Shown: positions 1-22,655 of the stretch, piece after piece
Layout of the letters: each line of letters opens with the position of its first letter
How positions within the stretch are numbered: the stretch's first letter is position 1
Source: Nocardia farcinica
GTDB taxonomy: Bacteria; Actinomycetota; Actinomycetes; Mycobacteriales; Mycobacteriaceae
Direction: 5' to 3'
DNA: 64,000 nt
NCBI RefSeq assembly: GCF_001182745.1
Contig: NZ_LN868939.1
Location: 1,488,001 to 1,552,000, forward strand
Program-made: the position numbers and the translations under genes
The notes under the pieces: generated by a model
The model's database searches: none
What the model saw: the letters and a program-made list of their open reading frames with translations, nothing else
What the model was told of the DNA's origin: nothing

Positions 1-14478
<14,478 letters not shown>

Positions 14479-14484
14479 CACGGT

Positions 14485-14518
14485 CGTGGGCCGCTGTCGG
14501 ATTCGACAGCGGCCCACG
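14485..14518. terminator. Hairpin terminator after the NRPS gene
   Basis: A perfect 14-bp stem (CGTGGGCCGCTGTC and its complement) closes a 6-nt loop just after the synthetase stop codon and before the convergent YHS gene. It can act in either direction; there is only a short T run (GTCTTT) on the plus side. Confidence 0.85.
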
Positions 14519-14534
14519 GTCTTTCCCGGCCGGT

Positions 14535-15140
14535 TCAGTCGGCGGGGGCGAGGTCCTCGGCGAAGACCTTCCGGCAGCCGGGCGCACAGAAGTAGTGCTC
14601 GACGCCGTCGTGGGTCAGCCGGATCCGCGCCGAGGCGATCTCCACCGTCATCCCGCAGACCGGGTCGACCGCATACCCCTCGGGCGCCTCGACGGTGACC
14701 CCGGAATCCCGGAACTCCCGCGTCATCATGCGCACGATCTCACCGCTCGTCACCGGCGCACCCAGCACACCCAGTGCGTGCTCACGCAGGCCGACGATCT
14801 GGACGACACAGTGCGGCTCCCGGGTCAGCCGCGCCGCGTCGGGTTCGGTGCCGGCGATCGTGCGGGTGAGTGCGGCGACGATGTGCGCGCCGAACTCGGG
14901 GCTGTTGACCCACGCGCCCGGCGCGGTCACCCGGGCCAGATAGCGCGGCCGGTCGCCGGGACCGCCCGTGGCCCACGCGGCCGGACGGTGCACGACCACG
15001 TGCGTGAGTTCGCGCGCCTTGCCCAGCACCTGTTCGGGTGCACCGTCTTCGGTGGTGAGTGTCCGCAGTAGCCGCTCGGCCAACTCGGCATCGACGGTGG
15101 CGGGAACCGTGGGGGACAGGAACAATTCGACGGTCATCAT
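14535..15140 (-). CDS. Tautomerase-like protein with C-terminal YHS domain
   Basis: A 201-aa protein. Residues 1-150 look like a tautomerase/MIF-like fold from the sequence pattern only (weak). Residues from about 157 form a clear YHS domain: DPVCGM, then FCAPGCRKVF, with three cysteines suited to metal binding. The start is ATG-ATG at 15140; the second ATG is equally possible. It lies 51 bp downstream of the broken peroxiredoxin-like gene on the same strand, so the two probably share a transcript and a redox or metal-related role, which is inference. The convergent NRPS gene ends at the shared hairpin. The fusion itself is unusual, because YHS domains are more often stand-alone or attached to metal transporters. 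Confidence 0.75.
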   Translation of the reverse strand: MMTVELFLSPTVPATVDAELAERLLRTLTTEDGAPEQVLGKARELTHVVVHRPAAWATGGPGDRPRYLARVTAPGAWVNSPEFGAHIVAALTRTIAGTEPDAARLTREPHCVVQIVGLREHALGVLGAPVTSGEIVRMMTREFRDSGVTVEAPEGYAVDPVCGMTVEIASARIRLTHDGVEHYFCAPGCRKVFAEDLAPAD

Positions 15141-15191
15141 GGGGGCCTCTTTTCGTTGCGGTGTGGTGACGGCACGGCGGTCGTGAGCGGC

Positions 15192-15750
15192 TCAGGGTGT
15201 CGGTTCGGGCGCGGGGACCCGGGCCAGGAGTTCGTCGACCGACCATTGGTCGTCGGCGTGGACGCCGTGGTGGGATGCCAGGACGCGGCCGTCGGGGGGC
15301 GATGAGGAAGTCGGCGGGCAGGCCGAGGCTGCCGCCGTCCGGGCGCAGCGGGGGAGCGGGGCGGCCGCGCAGGGTGGCGAGGGCGGCGTGGGCGACGGCC
15401 CGCAGGATGGTGGGCCAGGCGCGCGGGTCGAGGACGGCGCGCGGCGCGGTCTCGACACCGAATTCGCGGTAGAGCGCGCGGCCGGGGTCCGCGACGACCG
15501 CGAACGGGAGATCATCGGTGTATTTGCGCAGTTCCGCGGCTGCCGAATGGAACACGACCACTTCGCGGACACCCGCGGCCGCGACCTCTTCGGCACGGGT
15601 GACGAACGAGCGCAGGTGCAGGTGGCATACGGGGCAGCCCGCGAAGCGGCGGAACTGCAGGTGGATCAGGCGGGTCGGATCGGGGACGGGCACCTGATCA
15701 CCGGTGACGGTGTCCAGCGTGCGCCCGGGCACGGTGCCGAGCAGGGACAT
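15192..15750 (-). pseudogene. Peroxiredoxin-like (AhpC/TSA) protein, frameshifted
   Basis: Starting at ATG 15750 (GAGGAG just upstream), the reading frame encodes a thioredoxin-fold protein with CPVCHLHLRSF near residue 38, a CxxC-type redox centre, followed by VVVFHSAAAELRKY. After LGLPADFLIAP the frame becomes Arg/Pro-rich nonsense and would run into the next gene. In the adjacent frame the expected ending, PDGRVLASHHGVHADDQWSVD, resumes and stops at 15192. The switch falls at a run of six G (plus strand 15294-15299); one G fewer restores a 186-aa protein. It may be a real mutation, a phase-variable tract or a sequencing error. It is the first gene of a minus-strand pair with the YHS protein and divergent from the TetR gene. 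Confidence 0.8.
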
Positions 15751-15819
15751 GGCGACTCCTCGTAGGTGTACTTCGTACGCTTACGACCAGTATGCGCGTA
15801 TCTTGTACGCTGTCAATCC
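15751..15819. promoter_or_regulatory. Divergent promoter region with TetR-type repeats
   Basis: This 69-bp region separates the peroxiredoxin-like gene (minus) from the TetR gene (plus). It holds a perfect inverted repeat, TCGTA-cgct-TACGA, at 15773-15786, and the heptamer GTACGCT twice (15775 and 15805, 30 bp apart). TATCTT at about 15799 could be the -10 of the TetR gene. This is a probable autoregulatory operator, inferred from position and symmetry. Confidence 0.5.
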
Positions 15820-16434
15820 GTGCCCCGTCCTCGCTCCCTGACCGGCGCCGATCTCGTGCGCGCCGCCCTCGCGGTGATCGATCGCGACGGTTTGTCGGCG
15901 CTCACCATGCGCGCCGTCGCCAAGGAACTCGGCATGGCGACGATGGCGCTGTACCGCTACGTGCCCGATCGCGAGGGGCTCGAACGGTTGATCGTGGACA
16001 GCCTGTTCGAGTCCGTCGACGTGCGCGTGCCCGCGGACACGCCATGGCGGGAACGGGTGATCCTGCTGCTCGACCGGTTACGGGCGGCCGTCGCCGCGCA
16101 CCCGGAGACGGTGCCGCTGCTGCTGGCGCACCGGCAGTCCTCGCCGACCAGCCTGCGCTGGATGGAGGCGATGCTCGGGGTGCTCACCGAGGCGGGCTTC
16201 GACGGCGCCGAGCGGGTGATCGCCCAGCGCACCCTGGTGGCGTTCCTGCTCGGCTTCCTGCAGAACGAGCACTACGCCTCGGTGCGCGGGCGCGGGACCG
16301 CCGTGATCGCCGAACTCCCGGAGGCGGACTACCCGCACCTCACCGCGACCGCCCGGACGGCACTGCGGATCGCACCGGACGAGGAGTTCCGCGGCGGCGC
16401 GCAGATCGTGCTGCGCGGATTGCGGCCGGACTGA
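15820..16434 (+). CDS. TetR family transcriptional regulator
   Basis: A 204-aa regulator. The N-terminal helix-turn-helix covers about residues 10-55 (AALAVIDRDGLSALTMRAVAKELG, then ALYRYVPDREGLERLI, in two pieces), the typical TetR pattern. The remainder is a helical ligand-binding domain of the TetR_C kind. The start chosen is GTG at 15820 (VPRPRSLTG), because upstream in-frame codons would place the protein inside the operator region. Divergent from the peroxiredoxin-like gene, it probably controls that promoter and its own. The ligand is unknown. Confidence 0.88.
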   Translation: MPRPRSLTGADLVRAALAVIDRDGLSALTMRAVAKELGMATMALYRYVPDREGLERLIVDSLFESVDVRVPADTPWRERVILLLDRLRAAVAAHPETVPLLLAHRQSSPTSLRWMEAMLGVLTEAGFDGAERVIAQRTLVAFLLGFLQNEHYASVRGRGTAVIAELPEADYPHLTATARTALRIAPDEEFRGGAQIVLRGLRPD

Positions 16435-16539
16435 CGGCCTCCGGAACGCTGTGTGTACGGCGGCGTTCTCCATGGCGTGTCGGCTCGGCCCGCCCGGCAC
16501 AATCGGCCCGGAATACGGTGCCGAGCAGGAGGAATCACC

Positions 16540-16692
16540 GTGAGCGAGCCGATGCGGATGACCGACGAACACCGGGAGAACTTCTGGCGCCGCTGCGGGT
16601 GGTCGCCCGAGCTGCCCGAATCCGAACGGATGCGGATCGAGCAGCGCTGGGACGACGAATCCATCGATCTCGCCGAACTTTTCGGCTGGTGA
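16540..16692 (+). CDS. Small hypothetical protein (50 aa)
   Basis: A 50-aa acidic, tryptophan-containing protein (VSEPMRMTDEHRENFW, ending DLAELFGW). The start is fixed by a near-perfect ribosome binding site, AGGAGG, 6 bases before GTG 16540. It lies about 105 bp after the TetR gene, with no other feature in that gap. No family is recognised. It is probably a real gene, because the Shine-Dalgarno is strong and composition matches nearby coding DNA. Confidence 0.6.
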   Translation: MSEPMRMTDEHRENFWRRCGWSPELPESERMRIEQRWDDESIDLAELFGW

Positions 16693-16719
16693 GATCGACG
16701 ACGGGACAGCGGTGGCCGG

Positions 16720-18219
16720 TCAGTCCTTCCCGCGACCGGCCTTGAAGCCGAAATCCCAGTTGTAGAGCCGCGCGATCTCGATGATGCCCGCACCCGGACG
16801 CCCTGCGGGCGGGCGGATGAAGGTGCCTTCGCGGCGAACCACCAACTCGCCGTTGATGTTCTCGATGTGCGCGAGCACGGCATCCCGGGAGTCGTCGGTG
16901 CAGCCGTCGAGGGTCATCTCGATCGGTGGGCAGTTCAACGGATACAGCGTGGCGGTGGCGTGCACGCCGCGGAAATCGTTGGCGCCCTCGTAGATCGAGG
17001 TGAACACCAGGATCCGGCGGAACTGGGCGGTGTAGTCCAGGTTGATGTCGAGGTTCTCACCGGTCGCGCTGGATCCGGTGCGGTCGTCCTGGTCCAGCCG
17101 GATGAACGGCGGGCGGTCGAGGGCGCCGAAGGAGCGATCGAGCGCGCGCACCGAGCCGATCCGGCCGTCGGCGAGTTCGAAGAAGCAGCTCAGGTCCAGA
17201 TCGAGACCGCCGCCGCGGCGCCTGCCGAACAGACCGGTGCGCTGCTGGTTCTGGCTGGTCCAGTTGAGGTTGATCCGCATGGTGCCACCGGTCGCGCCCT
17301 GCTTGGTGAGCGAGACCGACGGGGATTCCTTGGTCAGCGAGATCTTGCCGAGGTTCACCGGCGCGCCACCGGTCGCGGGCTGCGCGGGCGGCTGCTGGAC
17401 GGGCGGTTGTACCGGCGGCGGGGGGAAGCCACCGGTCGGCGGCTGCCCGTATTGCGGCGGGGCCGGGTAACCCTGGTGCTGTGGCGGGTACGGCTGCTGG
17501 CCCTGCGGGAACTGCTGCGTGGGCGGTGGGGTGAATTGCTGCTGCGGGGGTGGTGGCGGGGTGAATTGCTGCTGCGGGGGTGGTGGTGGCGTGAATTGCT
17601 GCGGGGGCGGTGGTGGCGTGAATTGCTGCGGCGGTGGTGGTGGGGTGAATTGCTGCTGCGGCGGTGGCGGTGGGGTGAATTGCTGCTGAGGTGCGGCGGC
17701 GGGGGCATCGTCGACGGAGATACCGAAATCGGTGGCCAGACCGGCCAATCCGGAGTCGTAGCCCTGGCCGACGGCGCGGAACTTCCACGCGCCCTGCCTG
17801 CGGTACAGCTCGCCGAGTACGAAGGCGGTCTCGGTGCTCGCGCCGGTGCTGTCGAACCGGGCCACCTCGGCACCGTTCGCCGCGTCCAGCACCCGCACGT
17901 GCAGTCCCTGGAACTGGCCGAAGGTGCCGCCATCGGCCGACGCGGCGATCACGATCGTCTCGACCTGGGGTTCCACACCGGCCAGGTTCACCGACAGCAC
18001 GTCGAGCACCGTCGGGCCCTGCCGCTTGCCCTCGTGGCGGACCGCGCCGGAGGGATGCGCGGGCTGGTTGTAGAACACGAAATCGTTGTCGGAACGGACC
18101 TTGCCGCCGACCAGCAACAGTGCGGACGCGTCGGCATCCGGCACACCCGGACCCGACTGCCACCCCAGCTCGATGCGGACCGCGGACATCGGCACCGCCA
18201 CGTTGGCGCCCTTCATCAT
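16720..18219 (-). CDS. TerD-family protein with two TerD domains and a Pro/Gln linker
   Basis: A 499-aa protein. Residues 1-165 form a TerD domain (KGANVAVP start, [34 protein letters not shown]-like end). A low-complexity linker at about 170-285 repeats [10 protein letters not shown] and then turns Pro/Gly/Gln-rich. A second TerD-like domain follows from about residue 290 ([46 protein letters not shown]). TerD domains bind calcium through acidic loops and are linked to tellurite and stress resistance. ATG 18219 is chosen because TerD proteins begin with an M-x-KGANV motif; GTG 18225 is an alternative. It is last in the minus-strand series that starts with the cupin gene, 97 bp after the PH-like membrane gene. 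Confidence 0.9.
   Translation of the reverse strand: MMKGANVAVPMSAVRIELGWQSGPGVPDADASALLLVGGKVRSDNDFVFYNQPAHPSGAVRHEGKRQGPTVLDVLSVNLAGVEPQVETIVIAASADGGTFGQFQGLHVRVLDAANGAEVARFDSTGASTETAFVLGELYRRQGAWKFRAVGQGYDSGLAGLATDFGISVDDAPAAAPQQQFTPPPPPQQQFTPPPPPQQFTPPPPPQQFTPPPPPQQQFTPPPPPQQQFTPPPTQQFPQGQQPYPPQHQGYPAPPQYGQPPTGGFPPPPVQPPVQQPPAQPATGGAPVNLGKISLTKESPSVSLTKQGATGGTMRINLNWTSQNQQRTGLFGRRRGGGLDLDLSCFFELADGRIGSVRALDRSFGALDRPPFIRLDQDDRTGSSATGENLDINLDYTAQFRRILVFTSIYEGANDFRGVHATATLYPLNCPPIEMTLDGCTDDSRDAVLAHIENINGELVVRREGTFIRPPAGRPGAGIIEIARLYNWDFGFKAGRGKD
17523..17690. repeat. 27-30 bp tandem repeat encoding the Pro/Gln linker
   Basis: Six copies of a unit containing GTGAATTGCT begin at 17531, 17561, 17591, 17618, 17645 and 17675 (spacing 30, 30, 27, 27, 30). 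The copies are in frame, so changes in copy number would lengthen or shorten the linker without breaking the TerD protein. Confidence 0.9.
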
Positions 18220-18316
18220 CGACACAGCAGTCAACGTATACGAGAGGCTCCGGCCCGTCACGCCGGAACACCGAGACCGTGCGCGACGCGCCGCAGGCCG
18301 GCGACGGACGCGGGCG

Positions 18317-18844
18317 TCAGCGTGTCGGCGGCGCGATCTTCCAGAACTCGCTGAGCGCACCCGCGATCTCCGGCAGCACCGTCACCGGAACGCGTTTGCG
18401 CCGCAGGAACTCCCGGATCTCGTGCACCTGCTCGCGCTTGCGCATGTCGTAGGCGCCGGACACCGGGCGCACCACCGGGGGTATCGACAGCAATACCAGC
18501 TCGCCGTGCCGTTCGTCCCCGCCCGCCAGATCCAGCGCCAGCGACCACCGCGCCCGCTCGTCGAGCGCGAACCGCGCCGCGCGCACCCGGTCCCAGCCCA
18601 CGGTCTCGTGCGTCAGCGGGGTGCGCAGCTCGATGGCCTGGTCGGTGAGTACCACCGCGTCCCGCCGGAACAGCGCCACCAGCACCGCCACCCCGGCGAC
18701 GATCCCGACCAGCAGCCCGGTGAACACCCGGTTCCAGCCGAACACGGCCACCACGCCGAGCGTCACCGCCACCAGCACGGCCAGCCCGGCGCCCGCGTAC
18801 ACCGCCGCCCGCGGGGTCGGCACCACCCCGGCCCGCACCGTCAT
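18317..18844 (-). CDS. Membrane protein with PH-like domain
   Basis: A 175-aa protein with two hydrophobic segments near the N-terminus (about 10-30 and 34-56: [19 protein letters not shown], then [19 protein letters not shown]). The rest is soluble and resembles bacterial PH domains ([20 protein letters not shown], then a long helix [19 protein letters not shown]). ATG 18844 is chosen because AGGAGG lies 6 bases upstream. It sits 63 bp after encapsulin on the same strand and may be co-transcribed, but a role with the nanocompartment is only a guess. Confidence 0.7.
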   Translation of the reverse strand: MTVRAGVVPTPRAAVYAGAGLAVLVAVTLGVVAVFGWNRVFTGLLVGIVAGVAVLVALFRRDAVVLTDQAIELRTPLTHETVGWDRVRAARFALDERARWSLALDLAGGDERHGELVLLSIPPVVRPVSGAYDMRKREQVHEIREFLRRKRVPVTVLPEIAGALSEFWKIAPPTR

Positions 18845-18907
18845 CCGTACCTCCTGCTCACCGCCCACCCGCTGCCGGCGAGCACGGCGTTTCTCCTGGG
18901 GAGCGCG

Positions 18908-19708
18908 TCACCGGCGCAGGGCGACGGCGGCCTCCGCGGTGTGGACGAGGAACTGCATGGTCTGCTGGAAGTACAGCCGCACGGTGTCGGCGTCGTGCGA
19001 GAGGTAGCCGATGGAGACGTCCTGGCCGAGGGTGAGCTCGTAGTCGCCGCCACGGGTGGTGAGCACGAACGCGCCGTCGATGGCGGGAGCCCAGATGATC
19101 TCCCCGTCCGGGATCAGGCGCTCGATGTGGGTGCGGATCGGGTAGCCGTGGTCGGAGGTCTCGCTGACCTCGGTGTAGAGCTCGGCGCTGAGCAGCACCG
19201 AGTACGGGCCGTCCACACCGGCCAGCCGCAGCGCGGTGAGCGCCTGGGTGATGGCCTCGGGCACCAGCCGCGCGTCGTCGGGGACGGTGATGGGCGCGTT
19301 GGACCCGGCGGCGCGGATGCCGGTGATGCCCGCGGCGGGGTAGCCCTCGAAGATCGCCCGGTCCTCGGCGAAGGCGATGCGGCGCGCGGCCTCCTTCACC
19401 GCGTCCAGATCGGTGTCCTTCGCGCCGCGTTCGACGTTGTCGAGTTCCTCGCGGGAGAGGGTGAACGGCACGCGCAGTTCCACCAGTGGCGCCACCACCC
19501 GCTGCCGCGCCTGGACGCCCTCGTCGGGCGCCGCGATGCCGGTGGTCCGGCCCAGCCCGACCGCCGAGAAGTCCACTCCGTGCGGCCCGGCGACATCGAC
19601 CACGCGGCGGCCCGCGATGTGCCGCTTGAACGTACGCCCGGCCTCCTCCTCGATCGCCGCCCATGCCTCGGAGGTGATCGGCGCCAGTTCGCGATGGAGG
19701 TTGTTCAC
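18908..19708 (-). CDS. Encapsulin nanocompartment shell protein
   Basis: A 266-aa family 1 encapsulin (Linocin M18-like, HK97 capsid fold). Recognisable stretches are NNLHRELAPITSEAWAAIEEE, ARRVVDVAGPHG-type N-arm residues, REELDNVERGAKDTDLD, GYPAAGITGI, and the C-terminal SIGYLSHDADTVRLYFQQ. These proteins self-assemble into icosahedral shells that enclose enzymes. Start GTG 19708 has AAAGGAG upstream and overlaps the DyP stop codon as GTGA, so translation is probably coupled. The cargo is the preceding gene, whose C-terminal tag fits this shell. Length is normal for the family. Confidence 0.97.
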   Translation of the reverse strand: MNNLHRELAPITSEAWAAIEEEAGRTFKRHIAGRRVVDVAGPHGVDFSAVGLGRTTGIAAPDEGVQARQRVVAPLVELRVPFTLSREELDNVERGAKDTDLDAVKEAARRIAFAEDRAIFEGYPAAGITGIRAAGSNAPITVPDDARLVPEAITQALTALRLAGVDGPYSVLLSAELYTEVSETSDHGYPIRTHIERLIPDGEIIWAPAIDGAFVLTTRGGDYELTLGQDVSIGYLSHDADTVRLYFQQTMQFLVHTAEAAVALRR

Positions 19709-20748
19709 AGCGTGCTCCTTTTCAATGTGCCGATACCGAGTGAGCCGTCGCCGAGGACGCGCAGTTCCGATGCCACCGCGGCGGCGGCCTCCGCGTCGTC
19801 GTCGACGGCCGCGGCGGCCGTGGGCGGATCGGGCAGGTCGTCGAAGAAGTCCAGCGGCGGGGCGAAGAACAGGGTGCCGGTGACGGCGACCGAGAAATCC
19901 AGGATGCGGTCGTAGGCCGCCTCCTCGGTGCCCTCGAACATGCGCGAGAGCATGGTCTCGGTGACGGTGGGAGTGGCGGCGTAGGCGATGTAGTAGGTCC
20001 CGAATCGGCCCTCGCGGACGCTGCCGAAGGGCATGTTGGCGCGGGTGATCTGGCGTTCGGTGCCGTCGGGGTCGACCACGGTGTTCACTGCGACGTGCGA
20101 GTCGGCCGGCTTCACGTCGTCGGGCAGTTCGAAGTCGTCGAGCTTGGTGCGCCCGATGATGCGTTCCTGCTCCTCCACCGACAGCGCCCGCCACTCGTCG
20201 AGGGGATGCAGGTACTTCTGCACCACGACGTAGCTGCCGCCCGCGAAGTCCGGGTCCTCCTGGCCCACCAGCGTCGCCGCCGCGGCGGCCGCGCCCTCGG
20301 GATTCTCCGTGCCGTCCACGAAGCCGAGCAGGTCGCGCTGTTCGAAGTACCGGAAGCCGACCGTCTCGTCGACGATGGTCGCCGCGCCGGCCAGCCGGTC
20401 GCCGATCGCCATCGCCAGCTCGAAGCAGGCGTCGTGCACCTCGGCGCGGATGTGGAACAGCAGGTCGCCGGGCGTGGAGGGGGCGCGGTGCTTGGCGCCG
20501 ACGAACTCGCGCAGCACGTGCAGTTCGGCCGGTCGCGGCCCGGTGAACAGCCGGTCCCACGCCTGCGAGCCGATCGAGGTCACGCAGCTCAGGTTCGCAC
20601 CGGGGATACGGAAGCCGACCGAGCGGCGCAGGCCGGGCAGATCCTCGAGCAGGTCGCGCACGATCGCCTCGCCGCCCTCGTCGATGGTCGCGACGAGGAA
20701 GATCGCGGCGGGCGTGAGCGGTTCGAGAATCGGCTGCGGCTCACCCAT
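19705..20748 (-). CDS. DyP-type haem peroxidase, encapsulin cargo
   Basis: A 347-aa dye-decolourising peroxidase. It shows the GFVDG motif at 142-146 (catalytic Asp145 in GFVDGTENP), the probable haem ligand His218 (ADSHVAVN) and the distal Arg236 (ITRANMPFG). It should reduce peroxides using haem. The C-terminus is the key feature: after an acidic, alanine-rich linker (about 305-330) it ends DGSLGIGTLKRSTL, matching the known encapsulin cargo-loading peptide. The start chosen is ATG 20748 rather than TTG 20754. It lies 17 bp downstream of the cupin gene and overlaps the encapsulin gene by 4 bp. Confidence 0.97.
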   Translation of the reverse strand: MGEPQPILEPLTPAAIFLVATIDEGGEAIVRDLLEDLPGLRRSVGFRIPGANLSCVTSIGSQAWDRLFTGPRPAELHVLREFVGAKHRAPSTPGDLLFHIRAEVHDACFELAMAIGDRLAGAATIVDETVGFRYFEQRDLLGFVDGTENPEGAAAAAATLVGQEDPDFAGGSYVVVQKYLHPLDEWRALSVEEQERIIGRTKLDDFELPDDVKPADSHVAVNTVVDPDGTERQITRANMPFGSVREGRFGTYYIAYAATPTVTETMLSRMFEGTEEAAYDRILDFSVAVTGTLFFAPPLDFFDDLPDPPTAAAAVDDDAEAAAAVASELRVLGDGSLGIGTLKRSTL

Positions 20749-20765
20749 GAGCAACAGCCTAGAGG

Positions 20766-21092
20766 CTACTTGGCGACGGTCAGCAGGAAGACCACGTCCT
20801 CGGTCGCCTTCACGCTGTGCCTGGCCTTGGGCACCACGATCAGGTCACCGGCCGAGCCCTTCCACTCGTTCGCGCCGCTGATCAGCACCAACGTCCCGCT
20901 GAGCACATAGATCGTGGCGTCGCCGAGGTTGTCGTGCTCGGCCAGGCTCTGGCCTTCGGTGAGGGCCACCACGGTCTGGCGCAGCGACTGGGCGTGTCCG
21001 CCGTAGATGGTCTGCGAACTGCGTCCGCTCGAGGCGGTGGCGGCCAGTTTCAGTTGCTGGCGGGCGACCGCGGTCAGCGATTTCTTGTCCAT
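20766..21092 (-). CDS. Small cupin-domain protein
   Basis: A 108-aa single-domain cupin: AEHDNLGDATIYVLSGTLVL supplies the first cupin motif in a reduced form, and AGDLIVVPKARHSVKA the second, with a His (ARHSV) in the metal-site position. ATG 21092 (MDKKSLTAV) is chosen; an upstream in-frame start at 21113 is less likely. It is the first gene of the operon running into DyP and encapsulin, so it may bind a substrate, a metal or a redox signal for that system (inference). Confidence 0.85.
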   Translation of the reverse strand: MDKKSLTAVARQQLKLAATASSGRSSQTIYGGHAQSLRQTVVALTEGQSLAEHDNLGDATIYVLSGTLVLISGANEWKGSAGDLIVVPKARHSVKATEDVVFLLTVAK

Positions 21093-21281
21093 GAGACTGC
21101 CTTTCGCGTCCACATCTCGCCGGCGGCCGGGCTGGTGCCACCGGCGCGGCGGGCGGGCGGAACCGGTCGGGCTGAGACAGGATCTCTTCCCGCCGCCGCA
21201 TACACCTGGAGTATGCCCGACTTGCCCGGGCCGCGGGCGGCGTTTGCCCGCCGCGGTGGCCGCACGCGTGTCGGCCGCCGG
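21093..21281 (-). promoter_or_regulatory. Probable promoter region of the cupin-DyP-encapsulin operon
   Basis: This 189-bp gap separates the folA stop from the cupin start. It contains a perfect inverted repeat, GCATAC-7 nt-GTATGC, at 21198-21216, about 105 bp before the cupin start codon. Position and symmetry suggest a regulator-binding site; no regulator gene is adjacent. No clear -35 is seen. Confidence 0.4.
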
Positions 21282-21797
21282 TCAGCTGCGGGTGCGGCGG
21301 ACGTAACGGTTGATGCGGAATTTCAGGCCCGTGGTCGAGGTGCGCTTGGGACCGGCCTCGGCCAATCGCCACTGGGCCCCGATCACCGGGGCGTGCGCGT
21401 CGCCCTGCACGCTGACCTGCACCTCGGTGACCAGCAGCTCGGTCGCGAAATCCATTGCGGTCTCGTAGATCTGCGCACCGCCCGCGATCCACACCGACTC
21501 CGGCTCGGTGAGCGCCAGCGCCTCGGTGAGCGAGCCCGCGCGCTCGGCGCCCGGCGCCGACCAGTCCGGCTGCCGGGTGACCACGACGTTGCGGCGCCCG
21601 GCCAGCGGCCGGAATTTCGGCGGCAGCGAATCCCAGGTGCGGCGGCCCATGATCACCGGGTGCCCCCAGGTGACGGTGCGGAAATTCGCCATGTCCTCGG
21701 GCACCCGCCACGGGATGGTGTTCTCGAAACCGATGACGCCGTCGGTGGTCTGCGCCCAGATCAAGCCGATGGTGCGGGTGGAGACGATCGTGTTCAC
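21282..21797 (-). CDS. folA: Dihydrofolate reductase
   Basis: A 171-aa dihydrofolate reductase, which makes tetrahydrofolate from dihydrofolate with NADPH. Seen: [13 protein letters not shown] at the start, IPWRVPEDM with the active-site acidic residue, [12 protein letters not shown] for cofactor binding, and [11 protein letters not shown]. Start GTG 21797 overlaps the thyA stop as GTGA. The pairing is logical, because thymidylate synthase produces the dihydrofolate that this enzyme recycles. Confidence 0.97.
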   Translation of the reverse strand: MNTIVSTRTIGLIWAQTTDGVIGFENTIPWRVPEDMANFRTVTWGHPVIMGRRTWDSLPPKFRPLAGRRNVVVTRQPDWSAPGAERAGSLTEALALTEPESVWIAGGAQIYETAMDFATELLVTEVQVSVQGDAHAPVIGAQWRLAEAGPKRTSTTGLKFRINRYVRRTRS

Positions 21798-22594
21798 ACC
21801 GCCACCGGAGCTTTGATCGCCGGGTGATGCCGGTAGTCGGTCACCGTGACGTCCTCGAAGCGGTAGTCGAACAAGCTGGGCGCCGGGCGCAATTCGAGCC
21901 GCGGGAACGGATAGGGCTCGCGGCCGAGCTGCTCGGTGACCTGCTCGACGTGGTTGTCGTAGATGTGGCAGTCACCGCCGGTCCAGATGAACTCACCGGG
22001 CTCGAGCTCGGTCTGCTGGGCCACCATGTGGGTGAGCAGCGCGTAACTGGCGATGTTGAACGGCACCCCCAGGAACAGGTCCGCGCTGCGCTGGTAGAGC
22101 TGGCAGGACAGCTTGCCGTCGGCCACGTAGAACTGGAAGAACGCGTGGCAGGGCGCCAGCGCCATCCGGTCGAGTTCGGCCACATTCCACGCCGAGACGA
22201 TCATCCGCCGCGAGTCCGGGTCGGTGCGCAGGGTCTGCAACACCTGGGAGATCTGGTCGATGTGGGTGCCGTCCGGGGTGGGCCACGACCGCCACTGCAC
22301 GCCGTACACCGGGCCCAGCTCGCCCCGCGGGTCGGCCCATTCGTCCCAGATGGTCACCCCGTGCTCGCGCAGCCAGCCCACGTTGGAGTCGCCGCGCAGG
22401 AACCACAGCAGCTCGTAGACGATCGACTTCAGGTGCACTTTCTTGGTGGTGATCAGCGGGAATCCCGCGGACAGGTCGTAGCGCAGCTGGTGCCCGAAGA
22501 TGCTGCGGGTTCCGGTGCCGGTGCGGTCGCCCTTGGCCGTGCCGGTGTCGAGCACGAGCCGCAGGAGGTCCTCATATTGCCTGTCCGTCGCCAC
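21794..22594 (-). CDS. thyA: Thymidylate synthase
   Basis: A 266-aa classical thymidylate synthase, converting dUMP to dTMP with methylene-tetrahydrofolate. It contains the catalytic Cys149 ([11 protein letters not shown]), the phosphate-binding region [32 protein letters not shown] and DCHIYDNH. Start GTG 22594 (VATDRQYED) gives the usual length of about 264 residues; the frame is open upstream but without family similarity. It is the first gene of the thyA-folA pair and divergent from cobF, with a 61-bp gap. Confidence 0.97.
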   Translation of the reverse strand: MATDRQYEDLLRLVLDTGTAKGDRTGTGTRSIFGHQLRYDLSAGFPLITTKKVHLKSIVYELLWFLRGDSNVGWLREHGVTIWDEWADPRGELGPVYGVQWRSWPTPDGTHIDQISQVLQTLRTDPDSRRMIVSAWNVAELDRMALAPCHAFFQFYVADGKLSCQLYQRSADLFLGVPFNIASYALLTHMVAQQTELEPGEFIWTGGDCHIYDNHVEQVTEQLGREPYPFPRLELRPAPSLFDYRFEDVTVTDYRHHPAIKAPVAV

Positions 22595-22655
22595 GCCTGG
22601 CAGCTTAGTCGGGCCGCGCCCGGCGCCCGCCGGTGATCCTGGCATGCTCGGGCGA

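Noticed and set aside
14782..15750. A single 322-aa protein reading from the peroxiredoxin start into the next gene
   Set aside because: After position 15294 the frame becomes Arg/Pro-rich and overlaps the well-supported YHS gene; the true ending lies in another frame.
17523..17690. CRISPR-like repeat array
   Set aside because: Repeats are adjacent with no spacers, are in frame and encode the Pro/Gln linker of the TerD protein.
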